From NCBI GenBank assembly GCA_023399375.1, contig JAEWPX010000118.1:1-10997 (forward strand): a DNA stretch of 10,997 nt, written 5' to 3'. Each line of letters opens with the position of its first letter. Within the stretch, counting starts at the first letter, position 1. The notes beneath the pieces are model-generated. The model was not told the DNA's origin and did no database searches. It worked only from the letters and a program-made list of their open reading frames with translations. The DNA comes from Pseudomonadota bacterium (GTDB taxonomy: Bacteria; Desulfobacterota; Desulfovibrionia; Desulfovibrionales; Desulfovibrionaceae). Below are positions 6,778 through 10,997 of the stretch, one piece after another. The position numbers and the translations under genes were made by a program.

Positions 6778-7479
6778 ATGACCGCGCTTCCCCCCGATGT
6801 CGCCGCCGTGCGCGCCTCGCTCGCCGCCCTCGGCCCCGGCCGCGTCTGGCGGCCCGTGCCCGGTCCGGACGGGACGCTCCTCGCCCCGGGCTGCGGCCCC
6901 GGCCCCGAGGCCCTCGACGCCTACGTCGCCGGACTGGACGTGGTCGGGAAATCCGTGGCCGACCTCGGCTGCAACCTGGGCTATTTCACCTTCCTGGCCG
7001 CGCGCAACGGGGCGCGCCGCGTGCTCGGCTACGACATCGATCCCGAGGTCGCGGCCACGGCCAACCTCCTCGCCCGGCTGCATGGCCACACGAACGTCGA
7101 CTTCGCGGCCCGGGACTTCCTTGCCGCCCCCGCGCCCGAGCGCTTCGACCTCGCCTTGTTCGTGGATTTCGTCGGACGGGGCGTCGTGGCCAAGGGCAAG
7201 CTCGCGGCCGTGGCCGCGGCAGCCGAGGCCTGGGCCCGCCGCGAGGCGTTTTTCACCCTGCACCTGGCCTATGCCCTGGACGAACTCGCCGTTTCGCCGG
7301 AGGTCCTGGCCGCGCGCCATCCCGGCTGCGTGCGGGACGGGCGTTTCTTCGTAGCCGAAGCCCTGGCCGCGCTGCTCGGCCCGGACTGGGACATGCGCAG
7401 GCTCACCAACGGCCGCCTCAACATGGGCGACGCCTCCCTGCGCACCAAAACCGCCCTGCTCTTCACACGTAAAGCCTAA
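6778..7479 (+). CDS. Class I SAM-dependent methyltransferase, substrate unknown
   Basis: A 233-residue protein with a Rossmann methyltransferase fold. Motif I is SVADLGCNLGYFTFLAA (59-75), the acidic residue binding the SAM ribose is Asp86 in GYDIDPE (84-90), NVDFAARDF (106-114) supplies the adenine loop, and ERFDLALFVDFVGRG (121-135) is the motif IV-like strand. The C-terminal part ends SLRTKTALLFTRK. The style of motif I resembles RNA or small-molecule methyltransferases such as the CmoB-like group, but no subfamily residue lets me assign a substrate. The start is uncertain: ATG 6778 has AAGGGG only two bases away, while an in-frame TTG at 6700 would add 26 low-complexity residues. It is divergent from the acetylation operon and convergent with lysR, so it is probably a single-gene transcript. 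Confidence 0.85.
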   Translation: MTALPPDVAAVRASLAALGPGRVWRPVPGPDGTLLAPGCGPGPEALDAYVAGLDVVGKSVADLGCNLGYFTFLAARNGARRVLGYDIDPEVAATANLLARLHGHTNVDFAARDFLAAPAPERFDLALFVDFVGRGVVAKGKLAAVAAAAEAWARREAFFTLHLAYALDELAVSPEVLAARHPGCVRDGRFFVAEALAALLGPDWDMRRLTNGRLNMGDASLRTKTALLFTRKA

Positions 7480-7486
7480 CCCCTTT

Positions 7487-7539
7487 CCCCCGTCGAGGAG
7501 GGTCCGGGAGGGGATCATCCCCTCCCGGCCGCCGGAGGC
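7487..7539 (-). repeat. Intergenic hairpin repeat, copy 1 (after lysR)
   Basis: The core is an 11-base-pair perfect stem (7504-7514 with 7518-7528) with a 3-base loop. In lysR sense it reads CCGGGAGGGGA-TGA-TCCCCTCCCGG, flanked upstream by GCCTCCGGCGG and downstream by ACCCTCC and CGACGGGGG. It begins 20 bases after the lysR stop. A related element lies at 10850-10901 in the same orientation relative to its own upstream gene. It fills the gap between the convergent methyltransferase and lysR genes. There is no T run, so it is not a classical terminator; a REP-like element or 3'-UTR stabiliser fits better. Confidence 0.75.
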
Positions 7540-7559
7540 ATCGTTCTCTTCCCTCCCCG

Positions 7560-8441
7560 TTACCCCGGCAACCGTTCCCGGGCCAGGGCCAGCCAGGCCC
7601 GGGCCGCAGGCGACAGGCGCGCGCCCCTGCGCCAGACCAGGGCTGCGCGCCAACGCAGGTCCGTCTCGTCCAGAAGCGCCACGTGCAGCGGCGCAAGGTC
7701 GCGCCCCTCGGTCAGGATGCGCGGCAAGAGCGCCACGCCGAGGCCCGAGGCGACCAGGGCGATGATGAAATCGACCTGGCTGCTGCGCGCCGCCGGCTCC
7801 GGCGCGAAGCCCCGCGCGCGGCAGGCCGTCTCGATGCGCGAGTTGAGCACGAAACCCTGCTCGAAAAGAATCAGGGGCATCTCCGCCAGTTCCGCGAGCT
7901 TGAGCGCCGCACGCCCGCCAAGGGGATGGTCGGCCCACAACACTGCCATCATCGGGTCGTCGCACACCGGCTGCCAGGCGAAGGCGTCCGGCACCGGCAG
8001 AAGCGACACAGCAAGCTCCACCTCGCCGGCGAGCACCGCCTCCTCCAGACGCGCGCTGCCCTGTTCGAGCAGCTCGATCTCCACGCCCGGATGCCGTTGC
8101 CGGTACTGCGCGAAAAGCGGCGCAAAAAGCCGCGCGCTGCCGAAAATCGGCAGCCCCAGCCGCAACCGGCCCGAGACCATGCCGCGCAAGTCCGCCAGTT
8201 CCGCGACCATGTGCTCGCCCTCGGCCAGCATGGCCACGGCCCGGGCGTAGACCAACTCCCCGGCCCCGGTCAGGCGCACGCCCGTGGCCAGGCGCTCGAA
8301 AAGCGCCTCGCCAAGCTCCGCCTCCAGCTGCCCGATGGCCTTGCTCACCGTGGACTGGGTCGAAAAAAGCGTCCGCGCCGCCCGGGAAAAGCCGCCCAGG
8401 CGCGCCACTTCCACGAAGGTTCGAAGATGCCGTAGTTCCAT
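7560..8441 (-). CDS. LysR-type transcriptional regulator, likely of lrgAB
   Basis: A 293-residue LysR regulator. The N-terminal winged helix-turn-helix spans residues 1-60 (MELRHLRTFVEVARLGGFSR, then STQSTVSKAIGQLEAELG and LFERLATGVRLTGAG), and the periplasmic-binding-like effector domain covers about 90-293, with LRLGLPIFGSARLFAPLF and SGLGVALLPRIL (232-243). The start at 8441 is preferred because the protein then opens in the typical LysR way and GGAA lies five bases upstream; ATG 8447 and an in-frame TTG at 8477 are alternatives. It is divergent from the lrgA/lrgB pair with a 94-base gap holding alternating half-sites, so it probably controls that pair and itself. This mirrors CidR next to cidAB in Gram-positive bacteria, where acetate or overflow metabolism is the cue; the effector here is unknown. 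Confidence 0.93.
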   Translation of the reverse strand: MELRHLRTFVEVARLGGFSRAARTLFSTQSTVSKAIGQLEAELGEALFERLATGVRLTGAGELVYARAVAMLAEGEHMVAELADLRGMVSGRLRLGLPIFGSARLFAPLFAQYRQRHPGVEIELLEQGSARLEEAVLAGEVELAVSLLPVPDAFAWQPVCDDPMMAVLWADHPLGGRAALKLAELAEMPLILFEQGFVLNSRIETACRARGFAPEPAARSSQVDFIIALVASGLGVALLPRILTEGRDLAPLHVALLDETDLRWRAALVWRRGARLSPAARAWLALARERLPG

Positions 8442-8445
8442 GGAC

Positions 8446-8472
8446 ATTCCAATACGGAATGGATTGGATTCC
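8446..8472. promoter_or_regulatory. Candidate operator of the LysR regulator
   Basis: Three alternating half-sites, ATTCC (8446-8450), GGAAT (8456-8460) and ATTCC (8468-8472), form two overlapping dyads. The first, TTCC-AATAC-GGAA, fits the T-N11-A LysR box. A further CCAAT (8449-8453) and ATTGG (8463-8467) pair shares the region. The first dyad covers the alternative lysR start codon at 8447, so binding there would also affect lysR. The site is 11 bases upstream of the proposed lrgA -35, as expected for an activator. Confidence 0.6.
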
Positions 8473-8482
8473 GACAATTCAT

Positions 8483-8511
8483 TTCACAACTGCCCCGACT
8501 GTGCCTATTTC
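8483..8511 (+). promoter_or_regulatory. Candidate sigma-70 promoter of lrgAB
   Basis: TTCACA (8483-8488, five of six matches to TTGACA) and TATTTC (8506-8511, TAT then divergent) are separated by 17 bases. The expected start is near 8518, immediately before the AAGGAG ribosome site. The weak -10 fits a promoter that needs an activator. A TTTCCAAT (8508-8515) resembling the upstream half-sites overlaps the -10. Confidence 0.45.
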
Positions 8512-8535
8512 CAATTTCGTACAAGGAGTCGTCCC

Positions 8536-8940
8536 ATGGATACGAAAATACACGCCATCGGCGTTCGGTTGGCCGGCGTCGCCGCCTATGTGACGCAGCT
8601 GGCGGCGCTGGTGGGGCTGTGGTGGCTGTGCCGGCTCGGCGTGCAGGCGCTCGACCTGCCCGTGCCGGCCGGCGTGGTCGGCATGCTCGCGCTCATCGCG
8701 CTTTTGCTCTCCGGCGCGCTGCCGGCGCGCCTGGTCCGGCGCGGCGCGGGCAGTCTGCTCGACCACCTGCTGCTCTTTTTCGTCCCGGCCTGCATGACCC
8801 TGCTCGACCACAGGGAACTGCTCAGCGTTACCGGGCTCAAGCTCCTGGCCGTGATCGTCGTCGGCATCCTGACCGTCATGGCCGGCACGGCCATCATCGT
8901 GGAACTGCATTTCAGGGGGAGGATGCGCCATGTCCGTTGA
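8536..8940 (+). CDS. lrgA: CidA/LrgA family membrane protein
   Basis: A 134-residue, very hydrophobic protein with about four membrane segments (roughly residues 10-35, 44-62, 74-92 and 100-123). The family core is visible in LPVPAGVVGMLALIALLL (41-58) followed by LLDHLLLFFVPACMTLLDH (74-92), where LrgA proteins have the FVP motif. Family members were described as holin-like and antiholin-like modulators of autolysis in Staphylococcus; related pairs in other bacteria affect transport of small acids such as pyruvate or acetate. Which applies here cannot be told, and cidA would be an equally fair name. The start has AAGGAG nine bases upstream. Its last 11 bases overlap lrgB, so the two are translationally coupled and probably form one complex. 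Confidence 0.9.
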   Translation: MDTKIHAIGVRLAGVAAYVTQLAALVGLWWLCRLGVQALDLPVPAGVVGMLALIALLLSGALPARLVRRGAGSLLDHLLLFFVPACMTLLDHRELLSVTGLKLLAVIVVGILTVMAGTAIIVELHFRGRMRHVR

Positions 8941-9619
8941 ACATCCCGCGGTTTTCTGGCTGACGGCCACGCTCGCCGCCTATGTCGTCTCGCGCATCGT
9001 GCACCACTACGCGCGCTCGTTTCTCACCTCGCCGCTTCTGCTGACCTGCGTGTTGTGCCTGGCCCTGACCATGGGCCTGCACACGAGCTACAAGGAATAC
9101 ATGCGCGGCGGCCAGTGGCTGTTGTTGCTGCTCGGCCCGGCCACCGTGGCCTTCGCCCTGCCCATCTACGAGCACCGGGCGCTGTTGCGCCGGCATTGGC
9201 CCACGCTCGCCGTCGGCGTCGCCTTCGGCTGCGCCCTGGCCTTCGGCGGCTCGTGGCTGCTCTCGGGGCTGCTCGACCTGCCCCGGGACGTGCGCCTGTC
9301 CGTGCTGCCCCGGTCCTTCACCACGCCTTTCGCCATGGCCTTCGCCAAGGACGTGGGCGGCGCGCCGGACCTCGCGGCCGTGTGCGTCATCGCCACGGGC
9401 ATCCTCGGCGCGTCGCTGGGCGGCATGTTGCTGAAGGTGCTGCCCCTTCGCTGCGCCCTGGCGCGCGGAGCCATGCTCGGCATGGGCGCGCACGGCGCGG
9501 GCGTGGCCCGGGCCCGGGAAATCGGCGACGAGGAAGGGGCCGTGGCCGGCCTCGTCATGGTCCTCGCCGGCGTCACCTGCGCCCTGATCGGACCGGCCCT
9601 GGCCCTGCTCGAATCCTGA
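8930..9619 (+). CDS. lrgB: LrgB/CidB family membrane protein
   Basis: A 229-residue protein with six to seven predicted membrane segments, the normal LrgB length. Family motifs are LGPATVAFALPIYEHR (68-83), LPRSFTTPFAMAFAK (126-140, the LPKSVTTP-type motif), GGAPDLAAVCVIATGILGA (143-161) and GAHGAGVARAREIGDEEGA (186-204, the AHG motif with a following helix). It works with the LrgA-type partner in the inner membrane. In plants a fused LrgAB homologue carries glycolate and glycerate, and in some bacteria the pair imports pyruvate, so a transport role is a serious alternative to murein-hydrolase control. The start at 8930 lies inside lrgA with GGGGGAGGA seven bases upstream. The next gene begins 96 bases later, so it may lie outside this operon. 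Confidence 0.93.
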   Translation: MSVEHPAVFWLTATLAAYVVSRIVHHYARSFLTSPLLLTCVLCLALTMGLHTSYKEYMRGGQWLLLLLGPATVAFALPIYEHRALLRRHWPTLAVGVAFGCALAFGGSWLLSGLLDLPRDVRLSVLPRSFTTPFAMAFAKDVGGAPDLAAVCVIATGILGASLGGMLLKVLPLRCALARGAMLGMGAHGAGVARAREIGDEEGAVAGLVMVLAGVTCALIGPALALLES

Positions 9620-9620
9620 T

Positions 9621-9650
9621 CCCCTCCCCCCCCCCCGCCGCCCCCGCCCC
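9621..9650. repeat. C-rich tract with an 11-C run
   Basis: Directly after lrgB, 27 of 30 bases are C, including an uninterrupted run of 11 (9626-9636). The minus strand offers four or more G runs of at least four bases, enough for a G-quadruplex. The tract lies between lrgB and the old yellow enzyme gene. The run is long enough to slip in replication and to be a sequencing risk. Confidence 0.75.
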
Positions 9651-9715
9651 ATTGTCGCTGTCGCGGGCGGTCGAAAAGGGGTATGTCTTCCCGAACCCGC
9701 TCGAGGAGGCCCCCC

Positions 9716-10807
9716 ATGAGCATGCTTTTTTCCCCCGTGGCCCTGGGGCCGCGTACGCTCGCCAACCGCATCGTCGTCGCGCCCATGTGCCAGTATTCGG
9801 CCGAAAATGGCCACCCCACCGCCTGGCACACCGTCCACCTCGGCACCCTGGCCGTCTCCGGCGCGGGCGCGGTCGTCATCGAAGCCACGGCCGTGGAACC
9901 GCAGGGCCGCATCTCCCCCGAAGATATGGGTCTGTGGTCCGACGCCCATGCGACGTCGCTCGAACGCACTCTGGCCCAGGTGCGCGCCTGCGCCGCCACG
10001 CCCATCCTCGTCCAGCTCGCCCACGCCGGGCGCAAGGCCTCCACGGCCAAACCCTGGGAAGGCGGCGAACAGCTCTCCCCCGCCCAAGGCGGCTGGACCA
10101 CCGAAGCCCCCTCGGCCATCCCCTACGCCCCCGGCGAAACCCCGCCCCAGGCCCTCACCGCGGCCGGCCTCGACCGCATCGAACACGCCTTCGCCGCCGC
10201 GGCCAGACGCGCCGACGCCCTGGAACTCGCCGGCGTCGAAGTCCACTGCGCCCACGGTTACCTGCTCCACCAGTTCCTCTCGCCGCTGTCCAACACCCGC
10301 AGCGACGACTGGGGCGACAGCCTCGAAAACCGCCTGCGCTTTCCGCTGCGCGTCATCGGCGCCGTGCGCAAGGCCCTGCCCGCAAACCGCATCCTCGGCG
10401 TGCGCATCTCCGCCACGGACTGGATTCCCGGCGGCTGGGACCTCGACGACTGCGTCGTCTTCGCCAAGCAGTTCAAAGCCCTCGGCGTGGACTACATCCA
10501 CGTCTCCTCCGGCGGCCTCGCCCCCGAGCAGCAAATCCCCGTCAAACCGGGCTACCAGGTGCCGCTCGCCGCGCGCATCAAGGCCGAAACCGGCCTGCCC
10601 ACCGTTGCCGTGGGGCTCATCACCGAATCCGCCCAGGCCGAAACCATCCTCAGCACCGGCAAGGCCGACCTCGTGGCCCTGGCGCGCGGCATCCTCTACG
10701 ATCCCCGCTGGCCCTGGCACGCCGCCGCCGCGCTCGGCGACCGGATCAGCCCGCCGCGCCAGTACCTGCGCTGCGAGCCGCATGCGCTGAAGGGGTTGTT
10801 CCGGTAG
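9716..10807 (+). CDS. Old yellow enzyme, YqjM type (NADH/NADPH:flavin oxidoreductase)
   Basis: A 363-residue FMN-dependent TIM barrel that reduces activated C=C bonds of enals, enones and some nitro compounds with NAD(P)H. Features point to the YqjM/thermophilic-like class: MCQYSAENGHPTAWH (24-38) with the redox-tuning Cys25 and Tyr27, VQLAHAGRKAS (99-109) with FMN-contacting Gln100, the substrate-anchoring His177 and His180 in VHCAHGYLLHQFLSP, RSDDWGDSLENRLRFP (195-210), Arg230 in GVRISATDW and a C-terminal phosphate-binding ALARGILYDPRWPW (321-334). Start 9716 has GAGGAGG six bases upstream; an in-frame start at 9683 would add 11 Arg/Ser-rich residues. No signal peptide, so cytoplasmic. The physiological substrate is unknown, with detoxification of electrophiles a common guess. 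Confidence 0.93.
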   Translation: MSMLFSPVALGPRTLANRIVVAPMCQYSAENGHPTAWHTVHLGTLAVSGAGAVVIEATAVEPQGRISPEDMGLWSDAHATSLERTLAQVRACAATPILVQLAHAGRKASTAKPWEGGEQLSPAQGGWTTEAPSAIPYAPGETPPQALTAAGLDRIEHAFAAAARRADALELAGVEVHCAHGYLLHQFLSPLSNTRSDDWGDSLENRLRFPLRVIGAVRKALPANRILGVRISATDWIPGGWDLDDCVVFAKQFKALGVDYIHVSSGGLAPEQQIPVKPGYQVPLAARIKAETGLPTVAVGLITESAQAETILSTGKADLVALARGILYDPRWPWHAAAALGDRISPPRQYLRCEPHALKGLFR

Positions 10808-10810
10808 CGT

Positions 10811-10846
10811 GAAGGGGGAAGAGAAGGAGAGGAGAGAGGAGAAGAA
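10811..10846 (+). repeat. Polypurine tract after the old yellow enzyme gene
   Basis: Thirty-six consecutive purines, rich in GAGA and AAGGAG-like units, begin three bases after the stop codon. A shorter purine-rich stretch (in lysR sense, 7559-7540, mostly G and A) occupies the matching position upstream of repeat copy 1, so the tract may be a variable part of the same element. Confidence 0.6.
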
Positions 10847-10849
10847 TAG

Positions 10850-10901
10850 GCCTCCGGCGGCCAGGCGGGGATGATCCCCGCCTGGACCTCCCCGGCGGGG
10901 G
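10850..10901 (+). repeat. Intergenic hairpin repeat, copy 2 (after the old yellow enzyme gene)
   Basis: An 11-base-pair perfect stem (10861-10871 with 10875-10885) reads CCAGGCGGGGA-TGA-TCCCCGCCTGG. It is preceded by GCCTCCGGCGG and followed by ACCTCCCCGGCGGGGG, which can form a second small hairpin (CCCC-GGC-GGGG). Against copy 1 the flanks and TGA loop are the same, while stem pairs 3 and 6 differ with both partners changed. It begins 42 bases after the old yellow enzyme stop. The remaining bases up to 10997 hold no gene I can support. Confidence 0.75.
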
Positions 10902-10997
10902 ATGGCAAGTGAGTGGGAGGACGGTCGTTGGGCGGGGCGGTGGACCATGTGGTCGCGGAAATGGGGGCAACCCGCAGGCCGCAAAGCCGGCCAGCAC

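Noticed and set aside
7480..7559. Hairpin after the methyltransferase gene as an ordinary intrinsic terminator
   Set aside because: The stem is strong but has no T run on either side, and a related copy occurs elsewhere, so it is called a repeat.
8912..10984. A 690-codon minus-strand open frame and a 585-codon plus-strand frame (9055-10812) across lrgB and the oxidoreductase
   Set aside because: Both are Gly/Ala/Arg- or Pro/Arg-rich shadows of genes whose family motifs are unambiguous.
10746..10997. Possible gene fragment at the right end on either strand
   Set aside because: The short frames there are proline- or arginine-rich, cross the hairpin repeat and show no motif or ribosome site.
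1..10997. CRISPR arrays, tRNA genes, insertion sequences, toxin-antitoxin or defence genes
   Set aside because: No regularly spaced repeats, cloverleaf-like segments, transposase frames or known defence domains were seen on either strand.

Overview
The window is GC-rich bacterial chromosome with ordinary housekeeping and envelope genes. Gene content and style (a usp-hisC-cmk cluster, a sigma-54 promoter, an AlgI/AlgJ-type acetylation pair) suggest a deltaproteobacterium of the Desulfovibrio type. That placement is inference from gene families, because no rRNA or taxonomic marker is present.

Layout. (1) Positions 91-2347, minus strand: a compact operon of universal stress protein, histidinol-phosphate aminotransferase (hisC) and cytidylate kinase (cmk). 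hisC and cmk overlap by 11 bases, and a GC-rich stem-loop follows cmk. (2) Positions 2348-2670: a 323-base divergent intergenic region with a near-consensus sigma-54 -24/-12 promoter and, about 140 bases upstream of the expected start site, a GC-rich dyad that could bind an enhancer-binding activator. (3) Positions 2671-3168, plus strand: a 165-residue protein of unknown function driven by that promoter and closed by a strong intrinsic terminator. (4) Positions 3324-6583, minus strand: an MBOAT O-acyltransferase (AlgI type), a periplasmic SGNH-like partner (AlgJ/AlgX type) and an RNA 2',3'-cyclic phosphodiesterase/2'-5' ligase (thpR), probably one transcript. (5) Positions 6778-7479, plus strand: a class I methyltransferase whose Shine-Dalgarno lies inside a perfect inverted repeat. 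(6) Positions 7560-9619: a LysR-type regulator divergent from an lrgA/lrgB (cidA/cidB-like) pair, with alternating half-sites between them. (7) Positions 9716-10807, plus strand: a YqjM-type old yellow enzyme, preceded by an 11-C tract.

The least explained structure is a roughly 50-base hairpin element found twice, each time just downstream of a stop codon (lysR and the old yellow enzyme gene) and in the same orientation relative to that gene. The two copies differ at two stem base pairs, and both differences are compensated. The other point of interest is the sigma-54-driven unknown protein.

I see no CRISPR array, tRNA, rRNA, insertion sequence, prophage or defence system, and no evidence for a wholly new multi-gene system. 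I see no supportable gene in the last 96 bases (10902-10997).
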